Assembly (NCBI GenBank): GCA_028288445.1
Contig: JAQBNT010000156.1
Location: forward strand, 19,890 to 83,889
Length of the DNA: 64,000 bases
Source: Hymenobacter sp.
GTDB lineage: Bacteria; Bacteroidota; Bacteroidia; Cytophagales; Hymenobacteraceae
Direction: 5' to 3'
Shown: positions 53,901 to 61,766 of the stretch, in pieces
Position numbering within the stretch: the first letter of the stretch is position 1
How the letters are laid out: each line of letters begins with the position of its first letter
Program-made: the position numbers and the translations under genes
The notes under the pieces: generated by a model
Told to the model about the DNA's origin: nothing
Seen by the model: the letters and a program-made list of their open reading frames with translations, nothing else
Database searches by the model: none

Positions 53901-56581
53901 TCATGAACTGGAACGTGCGCCAGGATTCCATGTACCTCACCACGCCGCGCTCGGGCGAGGCCATTCGCCTATACACGGCGGCGGCCGACCCCAAGAGCAA
54001 AACGCCCACTGCGGGCGGCTACAGTTTCAAGGGCACGGCCCTGCTCACGCCGCACAATGCCGGTGGCAACGGCCGCTTGGATGGCCCGCAGTCGTTCATC
54101 AAGTCGCCGGAGTTTACGTTTAAATCCGACAGCTATTCGGGCAAAAAGGCCGCCCTCAGCATCAAGTCGGGCGAGGCTAATAAGCCTGCCCTCACGGCCA
54201 ACGATGTGGCCTTCGACTATGACCTGAAGCGTGGCTTCGCCGATTTCAAGCGCGAGGAAGGCAGCAAGGCCAGCATCGACTTGCCCTACTCAAAATTCAA
54301 AACCACGCTTAGCGGCGGGCACTGGGACTTCAAGAAGAAGCTGGTGCAGCTGCGCGTAGCCCCCGGGGCCGACTCCACCAAGTCGTCGTTTTACTCCACC
54401 AACCCCGACCAGATGGGCCTGAAGTTTAAGGCATCCTCCGGCGTGTATGACCTGGCCAAATACCAGATGAAAGTGGGCGGCGTGCCCCACATCGCCGCCG
54501 CCGATGCCTGGGTTATTCCCGATTCGGGCAAGGTGAACATCCTGGCCAACGGCCGCCTGCAGCGCTTCAAAAACGCCGGCATCGAGCTTGATTCGCTGGC
54601 CAAGTTCCACAAGCTCTACAAGGGCAGCATCGAAGTATTGTCGAAAGTGGCCTTCACCGGCAACGCGCTCTACAGCTTCAAAACGGCCCGCGACTCGGTG
54701 GCCCTGCGCTTCACCAACTTCGAGCCCGACCCCAACGCCGTGCTGGCCGGCACTGGCAAAGGCGGCAAGGGCTTGCTGGGCCGTAAGAAAAATGAAGACA
54801 ACGCCGACGCTGCCGCCGGCCCCGCTACCATTGCCAGCGCCAACGTGGAAGCCAACGCCAAGTTCAAGCTCACGCCGCGCATCGGCTACCGGGGCGCGGT
54901 GCAGCTGAACTCGCAGCGCCGCGGCTTCGTGTTCGATGGCCAGGTGCAGCTGCAATTTGGCAAAGGCGGCGCCTCCGCCGAGTGGATTCCGGTGAAGGAC
55001 TCCATCGACCCGAAGAACTTTAGTTTGAACCTGAAGGACATCAAGGCCGAAGACGGCACCCCGCTCGTAACCGGCCTGTTCATGTCGGACCAGAGCAGCA
55101 AGGTGTACCCGCTCTACGCCTCCTCGGTACCCAACCCCACCGACGTGCCCATCTTCAAAGTGGATGGCAAGCTGCGCTACGATGACCGCAAGGGCCAGTA
55201 CAGCATCTCGCGCAACGACCCCACTGACGTGAACGCCTACGAGGGCGCGTCGCTCACCTACGCCGACTCCACCAACACGCTCAGCTTCCGCGGGCCGATG
55301 TCCTTCATCAACTCCAGCAAGGACTACAAGATGATGGGCAGCGGCGTGGGCACCGCCAACCCCGACAGCGCCCGCTACACCATCGACGCGCTGCTGGGCA
55401 TCGACATCAACATGCCCCCCAAGGCCATTGATGCGATGGGCATCGAGATTGCCAAAATCACCAAAAACTCGCCCGAAGCCCAGGATGGCTCCACCAACGA
55501 GCTCTACAAAATCGGCCAGTTTATCGGCGACAAGGGCGTGGAGGCCTACACCATGCGCAAAGGCACCGCCGACCCGCTCATGAAACTCTCGCCCAAGTTC
55601 CTGCACACCCTGCTGCTGAGCAAGGTGAACCTGCGCTGGAACGAGAAGAAGCGCGCCTGGTACTCGGTGGGCCAGCTTGGCATTGCGGGCGTGGGCAAGC
55701 AGCCGCTGAATGCTTTGATTGACGGGATGATTGAAATCCGCCGCGAAAACGGTACCGACCTCGTCGAGATTTACCTGGAGCCCGAGCCCCAGAGCTGGTA
55801 CTACCTACGCTACGCCAACAACATCCTGCTGGCGAAGTCGCAGAACGAAGCCTTCGACGCCGAAGTGGGCGGCAAGGCCAAGGGCGACTACCAGACGGCC
55901 ACCAGCTACGGCGCGTTCCTGGGCGACTACTCCGACGTGGACGCTTTCCGCTCGCACTTCCAGCGCGATTTCCTGGGCAAGACCGGCAAGCTGGCCGCCC
56001 GCCCGCCCGCGCCCGCGCCGGCCGAGAAGTTTGACACCGTGGACGACAAGAAGAAGAAGAAAAAGGGCAAGGGCGACGATGCTTTCGGCGAAGCCGATGC
56101 CAGCGCCAACCCCGGCAGCGCCCCCGCCGAGGCCGCGGCTGAGCCGGTTTCCAAGAAGAAGAAAAAAGCCAAAGACAATGACCCCTTCGGCGATGGCGTG
56201 CTGGATGAGCCGGTGGCCGCCCCCGCGAAAAAGGAAAAAGCCAAAGAGAAAACCGCCGACGCTCCGGCTGCGGCAGCGCCAGCCGCTACCACACCGGCCG
56301 CCACTACGCCGGCCGCTGCTACGACGCCCCCCGTCAGCACGCCCCCCGTCAGCACGCCGGCCGTCAGCACGCCGGCCGTCAGCACGCCAGCCGCCACCAC
56401 GCCGGCTGCTGACGCCGCTCCCGACCCCGCCGACGCTAAAAAAGAAGCCGACCGCCAGGCCAAAGAAGCCGAAAAACTGAAAAAGGAGGAAGAGAAGGCG
56501 AAGAAAGAAGAGGAGAAAAAGAAGAAGGAGGAGGAGAAGCAGAAAAAGAAAAAATCCGACGACCCCTTTGGCGACAGCTAG
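50951..56581 (+). CDS. Giant exported protein of unknown function
   Basis: An 1876-residue protein I do not recognise. Signal peptide MKQAIGVFVAWLGLVAAVPALAQ is followed by a helical region (about 40-190), a Lys/Ala/Pro-rich linker (about 200-330) with Trp-Asp motifs (GWDTADMW, GWGDADDGWG), and a very long beta-rich part (about 340-1690) made of repeated DSV/KADSAxIxI-type strands without Cys. The tail (about 1695-1876) is Lys-rich runs and Ala/Pro/Thr segments containing DDAFGE, NDPFGDG and the terminal DDPFGDS. I start at MKQAIG, since upstream codons look like GC-rich leader. It may be periplasmic or surface-associated; the strand pattern recalls beta-taco or lipid-bridge proteins, but I cannot prove it. 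It lies alone before plsY. Confidence 0.85.
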   Translation: MKQAIGVFVAWLGLVAAVPALAQTKPAAPTGAAPAAAAPRYQVGKLSTDPAQYINDVQGMMASTNNAAARVTGARLKELWASNSLTSSQQARIVAISQTMLAKKFKPRPHFEMLFGSIVNGKNLAKLSDQQMDQYLDVLNQTLDKEAPQETEKFLVSTNRFFNGGYLYRSGYNTLRAVAGTVSFAYSPIAAPESNLEFGAPTPAPKAEPLPAAKPVAKKPAAAKPVAKAAAKPAPKKKSSSGWDTADMWSSPSGGGWGDADDGWGAPVKKAPAKKATAAKPATKATPATAAAKPAATATTPASSDFDAPAPSFTPSAVYDAYAPPPARGAVIVVKDADLFMATAGDSVFLKKVSGMAVPGTNRFIATGGQFVWSIKTNLVTAELAGFDFDMTKPEFTAQPVTLTYPAVLEAPVKGALSYKSVRRKPGAPDTGYPRFISLTNDARIKNLGDNIQYRGGISMAGGKVLSAALDGSLANLTVSLEGKPKFKAASRAYVLGDSVITATRAAVTIYEGAKDSLTHPGAQLKYLKGKQQLKLSREEGLYKNTPYSDSYHQLDIRTEALTWNLRQPTIDFAVLSSKNQSSADFESKEFFTNNRYQQLKSINRLHPLQMLVGYSQAHGDAKTINVSELADNLKTSVPNMRSDMAGLARDGYVAWNPQTGDVTILPKGSHYVASARDKKDYDHIAIKSLSGSGRNATLNLNTNELLVRGVERFNFSDDSATVYVKPDSAIIRIGKNRNIDFSGAVVASAMRFKGKDFKFDYDGFYVDMAKIDSIVIRSEAKNAKGKPTGKHADFALTNKGKFSTGRLYLNDPKNKSGRKKKGQYPSFDSKSGANVYFGKQDVLGGAYDSTMVFDIPPFKLDSLNGIGKSSAGFDGTFRSGGIIPDIKTKLTMQEDGSLGFVYDVPKDGFPLYKGRGRVFNKVKMDGKGLQANGTITYQTGTFTSDQFVFYRDSVVTVGKTGAIAAKKAEGVDIPKMSLPTGYLMNWNVRQDSMYLTTPRSGEAIRLYTAAADPKSKTPTAGGYSFKGTALLTPHNAGGNGRLDGPQSFIKSPEFTFKSDSYSGKKAALSIKSGEANKPALTANDVAFDYDLKRGFADFKREEGSKASIDLPYSKFKTTLSGGHWDFKKKLVQLRVAPGADSTKSSFYSTNPDQMGLKFKASSGVYDLAKYQMKVGGVPHIAAADAWVIPDSGKVNILANGRLQRFKNAGIELDSLAKFHKLYKGSIEVLSKVAFTGNALYSFKTARDSVALRFTNFEPDPNAVLAGTGKGGKGLLGRKKNEDNADAAAGPATIASANVEANAKFKLTPRIGYRGAVQLNSQRRGFVFDGQVQLQFGKGGASAEWIPVKDSIDPKNFSLNLKDIKAEDGTPLVTGLFMSDQSSKVYPLYASSVPNPTDVPIFKVDGKLRYDDRKGQYSISRNDPTDVNAYEGASLTYADSTNTLSFRGPMSFINSSKDYKMMGSGVGTANPDSARYTIDALLGIDINMPPKAIDAMGIEIAKITKNSPEAQDGSTNELYKIGQFIGDKGVEAYTMRKGTADPLMKLSPKFLHTLLLSKVNLRWNEKKRAWYSVGQLGIAGVGKQPLNALIDGMIEIRRENGTDLVEIYLEPEPQSWYYLRYANNILLAKSQNEAFDAEVGGKAKGDYQTATSYGAFLGDYSDVDAFRSHFQRDFLGKTGKLAARPPAPAPAEKFDTVDDKKKKKKGKGDDAFGEADASANPGSAPAEAAAEPVSKKKKKAKDNDPFGDGVLDEPVAAPAKKEKAKEKTADAPAAAAPAATTPAATTPAAATTPPVSTPPVSTPAVSTPAVSTPAATTPAADAAPDPADAKKEADRQAKEAEKLKKEEEKAKKEEEKKKKEEEKQKKKKSDDPFGDS
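56324..56398 (+). repeat. 15-bp tandem repeats in the giant gene
   Basis: Four units of ACGCCCCCCGTCAGC or ACGCCGGCCGTCAGC (56324-56383) and a fifth degenerate unit encode PPVST, PPVST, PAVST, PAVST, PAATT in the C-terminal tail. Near-identical codons show recent expansion, so copy number may vary between strains. Confidence 0.88.
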
Positions 56582-56587
56582 GCGAGC

Positions 56588-56742
56588 TAGCCGCGTAGCG
56601 GCGGCCGGTTTGTAGCCGGTAGCTCACCGGCCGCACAAAGCCGCGTAGCGGTGACAGAACCCTCGGGCAAATCTGTCGCCGCTACGCGGCTTTTGCGTAG
56701 CCAGCGCCGTGGTTCTACAAACCGGCCGCCGCTGCGCGGCTG
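56588..56742. repeat. Nested inverted repeats after the giant gene
   Basis: Outer arms AGCCGCGTAGCGGCGGCCGG.. (56588-56615) and its near complement (56715-56742) enclose a second inverted repeat, AAAGCCGCGTAGCGG (56637-56657) with CCGCTACGCGGCTTT (56672-56693). Both share AGCCGCGTAGCGG, so the structure is two copies of one palindrome-forming unit, one inside the other. It lies 7 bases past the stop and 66 bases before plsY. Confidence 0.88.
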
Positions 56743-56808
56743 TGCTCCGCATTGAGTTCCGTTATTTTGCGCCTCTCCGGCTCACGCCATTCGCCCCATC
56801 CTGCTCCC

Positions 56809-57453
56809 ATGAACCTCCTCTACATCGCCCTGGCGCTCCTGGCCGCCTACCTGCTCGGCTCTATTCCCACGGCCTTGTGGGTGGGCCGGCGCTTTTTCAA
56901 CCTGGCCGATATCCGCGAGCACGGCTCGGGCAATGCCGGGGCCACCAACACCTTCCGCGTCCTCGGGCCCAAGGCCGGCTCCTTCGTGCTGCTCATTGAT
57001 GCGCTGAAGGGTTTCGTGGCCGCGTATTTCCTGCCGCAGTGGCTGGTGGCGCAGGGGGCCATCGCGCCGGAGCACGAGCTGTATTACCGGCTGGCCTGCG
57101 GCGCGCTGGCCGTGGTGGGGCACATCTACCCGGTGTTTGCGCAGTTCCGGGGCGGCAAGGGCGTGGCCACCATCCTGGGCATGATGCTGGGCGTGGCCCC
57201 GGCCACGGTGGGCGTGTGCATGCTCGTCTTTATCGGGATGCTGCTGCTGTTTCGCTACGTGAGCCTGGCCAGCATGACGGCCGGCGTCACCTTCGCGCTG
57301 CTGCAATTGCTGCCCCAGTTCCGGCCGGCGCAGCCTTTTCTGGTGTACGTGGGGTTCGTGCTGGCCGCGCTGCTCATCTACACTCACCGGGCCAACATCG
57401 GCCGCCTGCGGAGCGGCACCGAGAGCCGCGTGCCGCTGCCGTGGGCGAAGTAG
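56809..57453 (+). CDS. plsY: Glycerol-3-phosphate acyltransferase
   Basis: Membrane enzyme that transfers acyl groups from acyl-phosphate to glycerol-3-phosphate in the first step of phospholipid synthesis. The 214-residue protein has the usual PlsY motifs: LLGSIPTALWVGRRF, the phosphate-binding REHGSGNAGATNTFRVLG, GHIYPVFAQFRGGKGVAT and the last IYTHRANIGRLRSGTE. About six membrane segments are seen. The start MNLLYIALALL is the first residue of TM1. TATTTTG at 56763-56769 could be its -7 box. It is not linked to neighbours. Confidence 0.95.
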   Translation: MNLLYIALALLAAYLLGSIPTALWVGRRFFNLADIREHGSGNAGATNTFRVLGPKAGSFVLLIDALKGFVAAYFLPQWLVAQGAIAPEHELYYRLACGALAVVGHIYPVFAQFRGGKGVATILGMMLGVAPATVGVCMLVFIGMLLLFRYVSLASMTAGVTFALLQLLPQFRPAQPFLVYVGFVLAALLIYTHRANIGRLRSGTESRVPLPWAK

Positions 57454-57492
57454 TTAGATGCTATTCAATCCAGAAACGTAGGCTAACAGTAG

Positions 57493-57546
57493 TGCAACAG
57501 AAATGGGGTGCAACAAATCAGATTGTTGCACCCCATTTCTGTTGCA
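57493..57546. promoter_or_regulatory. Perfect 24-bp palindrome over the HTH gene promoter
   Basis: TGCAACAGAAATGGGGTGCA (57493 on) continues to 57516 and its exact complement runs from 57523 to 57546 with a 6-base spacer. The right arm contains TTG at 57526-57528, the -33 element of the promoter for the following gene. It fits an operator for that HTH protein; a hairpin repeat is the alternative. Confidence 0.7.
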
Positions 57547-57555
57547 TTACCTTCG
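57526..57555 (+). promoter_or_regulatory. Bacteroidota-type promoter of the HTH gene
   Basis: TTG at 57526-57528, a 19-base gap and TACCTTCG at 57548-57555 fit the -33/-7 promoter type of the phylum. The start codon at 57563 would be at or just after the transcription start, giving a leaderless or nearly leaderless mRNA. Confidence 0.6.
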
Positions 57556-57562
57556 CTTCACA

Positions 57563-58108
57563 ATGGCTGACCATACCCGCGAACACTTTAACATTACCCA
57601 AGAGCGCCTGGCTTGGTGGCTCGGCGTGAACCGCACCACGCTGGCCCTCTCCGAAACCGGCCAGCGAAATATGCCATCGAGCTTCCGGCTGCAAGCTGCC
57701 CGGCTACATGAGGCCGCCCGGGGGCAGGCGCTCACGGCCGAAGGGGCTTTAGCCGCCGCCCCGCCGCCCTTACCCCCACCCGCGCCTGACGCCGCGCCGC
57801 TCACGGCTCGCCTTCGTCACTGCCGCCACCTCATCCGCAACCAGCAATACACCTTGGAACGGATGCGCGAACGCGCTGCCCCGTATGAGGCCCGCCTAGC
57901 CGCCCTGCCCGCTCTACGGGCGTGGACCGGCCCGGTGCCCCATCCCACCCAGGAAGAAAACTGGCTGGCCCTGTTTGAGGCTGAAGCAGTAGAAGCATTG
58001 GGCAACGACTGCGGGGCTGGCCCCCGGCGCCTGCTCGAAGCCCGCATTGCCGGACTGGAACGTGAGGCAGAACTGCTGGAAGAAATATTGAGCGGCATCA
58101 CCGATTGA
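57563..58108 (+). CDS. HTH (XRE-like) DNA-binding protein with helical C-terminal domain
   Basis: A 181-residue protein. The N-terminal part (about 5-55) reads as an XRE/Cro-type helix-turn-helix (ITQERLAWWLGVNRTTLALSETGQRN). A Pro/Ala-rich linker follows (about 65-80) and then a charged helical region (about 85-180; RHCRHLIRNQQYTLERMRERA, ARIAGLEREAELLEEIL) likely to form a coiled coil or helical bundle for dimerisation. No ligand domain is seen. The start MADHTREHFN follows the promoter directly; the in-frame ATG at 57503 is within the palindrome. It probably represses its own promoter. Other targets are unknown. Confidence 0.8.
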   Translation: MADHTREHFNITQERLAWWLGVNRTTLALSETGQRNMPSSFRLQAARLHEAARGQALTAEGALAAAPPPLPPPAPDAAPLTARLRHCRHLIRNQQYTLERMRERAAPYEARLAALPALRAWTGPVPHPTQEENWLALFEAEAVEALGNDCGAGPRRLLEARIAGLEREAELLEEILSGITD

Positions 58109-58183
58109 GGCGCGCGGGCCTCGGTGTCCACTGCTGGTGGATGGTTTCCGTATAAGCAGCGTTCCACCATTGCGTCACTCCTT

Positions 58184-58780
58184 ATGGTTCGTCCCCTTGT
58201 TCTCGGAATTTGCGGCCTGCTGCTGGTGCGTCCGGCTGCCGCCCAAACGCCGGCCCCGGCCCGCGCCACCGCGCCGGCCCCGGCCGAAGCGCCCGTGGGC
58301 TTTCACTGGCAGCCGCTGCCCGAAGTGAAAGCCACCCTGCCACTGCCCTACACCTGGAACTACAAGGCCGAAACCAGCCGCGACGCCCAGGCCTACTTCC
58401 TCACCCGGGAGAAAATAGTGCCTGGCCGCCTGTTCCAAACCGGGTTGTCGCTGAACGTGGTGCGGCGCATGACGGCCAAATCCAAGCAGTCGGCGGGGGC
58501 TTATGCCCAGGCTTTTAGTGCCAAGAGCGGGCACGGGCCCGGGCAGCAGGTGTTGGGCCAGGAAACCAAAACGCAGGGCCCGCTGCGGCTGTTTGGGGTG
58601 CGCTACCGCGTGGCCAACGCCGGGGCCGACGCCAAAATCATCCAGCAATGGGCCATCGCCAACACCACCACCGACACCTTCTACCTGCTCGTCTTCGAAA
58701 GCCCCGAGAAGGACTGGCCGCAGGCCTGGAAGCTGGGCGAGGAGATGATAAAGCAGCTCCGGCTCGATGCGGGCGTGTAG
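58184..58780 (+). CDS. Small secreted protein, paralogue 1
   Basis: A 198-residue exported protein of unknown function. Signal peptide MVRPLVLGICGLLLVRPAAAQ is followed by an Ala/Pro linker and one globular domain with VGFHWQPLPEVKATLPLPYTWNYKAE, AYFLTREKI, FQTGLSLNVVRRMT and FYLLVFESPEKDWPQAW. The same segments occur in order in the next gene, so the two are a tandem duplication. The core (strands, then a long helix at the end, KLGEEMIKQLRL) recalls single-domain binding or PsbP/MOG1-like folds, but I claim no match. I start at the signal peptide; the in-frame ATG at 58124 is 20 codons upstream. Confidence 0.78.
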   Translation: MVRPLVLGICGLLLVRPAAAQTPAPARATAPAPAEAPVGFHWQPLPEVKATLPLPYTWNYKAETSRDAQAYFLTREKIVPGRLFQTGLSLNVVRRMTAKSKQSAGAYAQAFSAKSGHGPGQQVLGQETKTQGPLRLFGVRYRVANAGADAKIIQQWAIANTTTDTFYLLVFESPEKDWPQAWKLGEEMIKQLRLDAGV

Positions 58781-58800
58781 CCGGCGCTAGCTTCGCCGGC

Positions 58801-59376
58801 ATGTTGCGTTTCCTGTGGGCCGTTGTGGCCTTGTCGCTCGCCCTGCCCGCCGCCGCGCAGCGCTACAACGTGCCGCTGGCCGCCCCGCCCGCCGGCTTTG
58901 CCTGGCAGGCCCTGCCCGATGGCAAGGCCGCCGCGCTGCTGCCCGCCGGCTGGTACTACCGCGCCGAGGGCCAGAAGGGCGCGCCCACCTACTGCCTCAC
59001 CCAGGAACAAATCGGCGAAAGCGGCGAGTTTCAGACGGGGCTCGCGCTGCAAGTGGTGCGGAAGGCCACGGCCCACACCCGGCACCCCGCCGCCGAATAC
59101 GCCGAGCTGCTGATGCTGCGCACGGGCTTCGGCCGGGGCCAGCAGGTGCTGGAGAAGGCGGCGGCCGTGGAAGGCCCTTGGCACAAATGGACCGTGCGCT
59201 ACCGCGACGCCCCGCCCGATGCCGACCCGCGCATCGTGTACCAGCTGGCCCTGGCCAACGCCAAAACCGACACCCTCTACCTGCTCACCTTCGAAAGCCC
59301 CGAAAAAGACTGGGCCGAAGCCTGGCAGCTGGGCGAGGTGATGGTGCGCGAGCTGGTGCTGGATGCGCGGCAATGA
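58801..59376 (+). CDS. Small secreted protein, paralogue 2
   Basis: A 191-residue exported paralogue of the upstream gene, 20 bases away. Signal peptide MLRFLWAVVALSLALPAAAQ leads to AGFAWQALPDGKAAALLPAGW, YCLTQEQIGESGEFQTGLALQVVRKAT, GRGQQVLEKA and LYLLTFESPEKDWAEAWQLGE, aligned along the full length with the first copy. The central helical stretch and the final LGEVMVRELVLDA are conserved. The pair is probably co-transcribed and may act as a complex or on related ligands. Function unknown. Confidence 0.8.
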   Translation: MLRFLWAVVALSLALPAAAQRYNVPLAAPPAGFAWQALPDGKAAALLPAGWYYRAEGQKGAPTYCLTQEQIGESGEFQTGLALQVVRKATAHTRHPAAEYAELLMLRTGFGRGQQVLEKAAAVEGPWHKWTVRYRDAPPDADPRIVYQLALANAKTDTLYLLTFESPEKDWAEAWQLGEVMVRELVLDARQ

Positions 59377-59431
59377 GCCGGCCCGTAATATATTTATGGG
59401 GCAGGTAACCGGTCCTTTAAAGCAAGCAGCC

Positions 59432-59968
59432 ATGGGAAAGCAATTCACTGAAATCGACGCGGCCACGCGGGCCTTCATCGAGCGGCAGCACATGTTTTTT
59501 GTGGCCACCGCCGCTCCCGATGGCCGGGTCAACGTGTCGCCCAAAGGCCTCGATACGCTGCGGGTGCTGGGGCCCAACCAAGTTGCCTGGCTCAACCTGA
59601 CCGGGAGTGGCAATGAAACCGCCGCGCACTTGCGGGAGCAAAACCGCATCACGCTTATGTTTTGCGCCTTTGAGGGCAAGCCCAACATCCTGCGCCTCTA
59701 CGGCGCGGCTGCCGTGTGGCACCCCCGCGACGCGCAATGGGACGAGCTGATGCCCCTGTTTCCGCCGCTGCCCGGGGCCCGCCAGATTTTCGTGGTCAAT
59801 GTCGACCTCGTGACTACCTCCTGCGGCATGGCCGTGCCCTTTCTGGAGTATCAGGGCGAACGGGAGGAGTTGAGCCGCTCCCTCGAAAAGAAAGGCCCGG
59901 CCAATGTGCAGGCGTACTGGGAGCAGCGCAACCAGCTCAGCCTCGACGGTAAGCCAACCGGTATTTAG
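59432..59968 (+). CDS. Pyridoxamine 5'-phosphate oxidase-family protein
   Basis: A 178-residue flavin- or heme-binding split-barrel protein. It has the helix-strand opening (TEIDAATRAFIERQHMFFVATAAPDGRVNVSPKGLDTLRVL), the segment WLNLTGSGNETAAHLREQNRITLMFCAFEG and the glycine-rich RLYGAAAVWHP, typical of the PPOX-like group that binds FMN or F420. It is too far from PdxH for a vitamin B6 role to be assumed. The start MGKQFTEI is preferred to earlier in-frame ATGs, and TATATTTA at 59389 could be its -7 box. Confidence 0.88.
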   Translation: MGKQFTEIDAATRAFIERQHMFFVATAAPDGRVNVSPKGLDTLRVLGPNQVAWLNLTGSGNETAAHLREQNRITLMFCAFEGKPNILRLYGAAAVWHPRDAQWDELMPLFPPLPGARQIFVVNVDLVTTSCGMAVPFLEYQGEREELSRSLEKKGPANVQAYWEQRNQLSLDGKPTGI

Positions 59969-60083
59969 TGGCAGCGTCCACGGCACGAGGACTGCTGTAG
60001 CAGTCAGCCCGCGCCATCGTTCCGGGGGGTGCAATAGCGCCAGCCGCAGCAGCAGGCCGGTTGTTATCCCAAAACCAACCTGT

Positions 60084-60320
60084 ATGGCTCCAGCCAACCG
60101 CTTCGATTTGGCAGGCGTCGCCGAAGTCGAAAAGCAAGGCTTGAGCTTTTGCGCCAGCAATGCCACCGCCGCCGAATTTCAGGTAAGCAAGGTATTACAA
60201 GTGCTGCCCAACGGCACCGTGGCCGGCCACGCCGGCCTGCCCGTGGCCGAGGTACGCACGGCCGTGCGGGCCATCAGCACCATTCTCGACAAAGAGCACT
60301 TCTACCAAAAGGAGTTTTGA
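60084..60320 (+). CDS. Small conserved protein of unknown function
   Basis: A 78-residue cytoplasmic protein: MAPANRFDLAGVAEVEKQ, then FCASNATAAEFQVSKVLQ, PNGTVAGHAGLPVAEVRTA and a final helix ISTILDKEHFYQKEF. It has no motif that I recognise. Upstream in-frame sequence to 59904 is out of keeping with the family-like start and belongs to the previous gene's region. It stands 58 bases before the dipeptidase gene. Confidence 0.55.
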   Translation: MAPANRFDLAGVAEVEKQGLSFCASNATAAEFQVSKVLQVLPNGTVAGHAGLPVAEVRTAVRAISTILDKEHFYQKEF

Positions 60321-60378
60321 GGCCCGGGGCTGCTACTTTTACTCCCGCATTCTCAACCCCATCCCAAACTTGCTCCGC

Positions 60379-61743
60379 ATGGCCAATTACCTCGCCGATA
60401 ACCAAACCCGCTTCCTCAACGAGCTGATGGACTGGCTCCGCATCCCGTCCGTGTCGGCCGACCCCAAGTTCCACGCCGACGTACTGAAAGCCGCCGACTT
60501 CCTCAAAACCCGCCTCGAAGAAGCCGGCGTGCAAAACGTGGAAATCTGCCCCACGGCCGGCAACCCCATCGTGTACGGCGACTACATGGTAAGCCCCGAG
60601 GCCAAAACCGTGCTCGTGTACGGCCACTACGACGTGCAGCCCGCCGACCCCTATGAGCTGTGGACCTCGCCGCCCTTCGAGCCGGTTATCAAAGACGAGA
60701 AAATCTACGCCCGCGGTGCCTGCGACGACAAAGGTCAGGTGTATATGCACGTCAAGGCCTTCGAGATGATGATGCGCGACGGTCAGGGCGGCGTGCCCTG
60801 CAATATCAAGTTCATGTTCGAGGGCGAGGAGGAAATCGGCTCCAACAACCTCGAAATCTTCGTGAAGGCCAACAAGGAAAAGCTGAAGGCCGACGTCATC
60901 CTCATCTCCGATACCGGCATCCTGGCCAACGACGTGCCCAGCATCGAGGTGGGCCTGCGCGGCCTGAGCTACCACGAAGTAACCGTGACCGGCCCCAACC
61001 GCGACCTGCACTCCGGCCTCTACGGCGGTGCGGTGCAAAACCCCATCAACGCCCTGTGCGAGATGATTGCCAGCCTGCACGACGCCAACGGCCACATCAC
61101 CATCCCCGGCTTCTACGACAACGTGGACGAGCTGAGCGCCGACGAGCGCGCCGAAATGGCTAAGGCTCCGTTCTCGGAGGACGAGTTCAAAAAGAGCATC
61201 GGCCTGCCCGATAGTTATGGCGAAAAAGGCTACAGCAGCATGGAGCGCACCAGCATCCGCCCCACGCTCGACGTGAACGGCATCTGGGGCGGCTACACCG
61301 GCGAGGGGGCCAAAACCGTCATCGCCTCGCAGGCCCACGCCAAAATCTCCATGCGCCTGGTGCCCCACCAGACCTCGGATGAAATCACGGCGCTGTTCCA
61401 GAAGCATTTCGCCAGCATCGCGCCGCAGGGCGTGACGGTGGAGGTACGCCCCCACCACGGCGGCGAGCCCGTAGTGACTCCTACCAACTCCGTGGCCTAC
61501 AAAGCGGCCGCCGATGCCATGGAAACCACCTTCGGCAAGCGCCCGGTGCCCACGCGCGGCGGCGGCTCCATCCCCATCGTGGCCATGTTCAAGTCGGAGC
61601 TGGGATTGGATACCGTGTTGCTCGGCTTCGGGCTCGACTCGGACGCCATCCACTCGCCCAACGAGCATTTCGGCGTGTTCAATTTCCTGAAAGGCATCGA
61701 AACCATCCCGCACTTCTACCGCAACTACGCGGCGGCCGAGTAG
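60379..61743 (+). CDS. M20-family dipeptidase
   Basis: Metallopeptidase of 454 residues that probably hydrolyses dipeptides in the cytoplasm. It shows the zinc-binding VYGHYDVQPADPYELW, the bridging Asp in YARGACDDKGQ, the catalytic Glu pair in FEGEEEIGS, the ligand in ISDTGILANDVPSI, the lid-domain GLRGLSYHEVTVTGPNRDLHSG, and the final zinc His in DAIHSPNEHFGV. No signal peptide. Length fits the CNDP/dipeptidase group. I start at MANYLADNQTRF; the TTG three codons earlier is less likely. It ends at a bidirectional terminator. Confidence 0.93.
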   Translation: MANYLADNQTRFLNELMDWLRIPSVSADPKFHADVLKAADFLKTRLEEAGVQNVEICPTAGNPIVYGDYMVSPEAKTVLVYGHYDVQPADPYELWTSPPFEPVIKDEKIYARGACDDKGQVYMHVKAFEMMMRDGQGGVPCNIKFMFEGEEEIGSNNLEIFVKANKEKLKADVILISDTGILANDVPSIEVGLRGLSYHEVTVTGPNRDLHSGLYGGAVQNPINALCEMIASLHDANGHITIPGFYDNVDELSADERAEMAKAPFSEDEFKKSIGLPDSYGEKGYSSMERTSIRPTLDVNGIWGGYTGEGAKTVIASQAHAKISMRLVPHQTSDEITALFQKHFASIAPQGVTVEVRPHHGGEPVVTPTNSVAYKAAADAMETTFGKRPVPTRGGGSIPIVAMFKSELGLDTVLLGFGLDSDAIHSPNEHFGVFNFLKGIETIPHFYRNYAAAE

Positions 61744-61766
61744 TCCCGGCGCACCTTGCCGAACGC

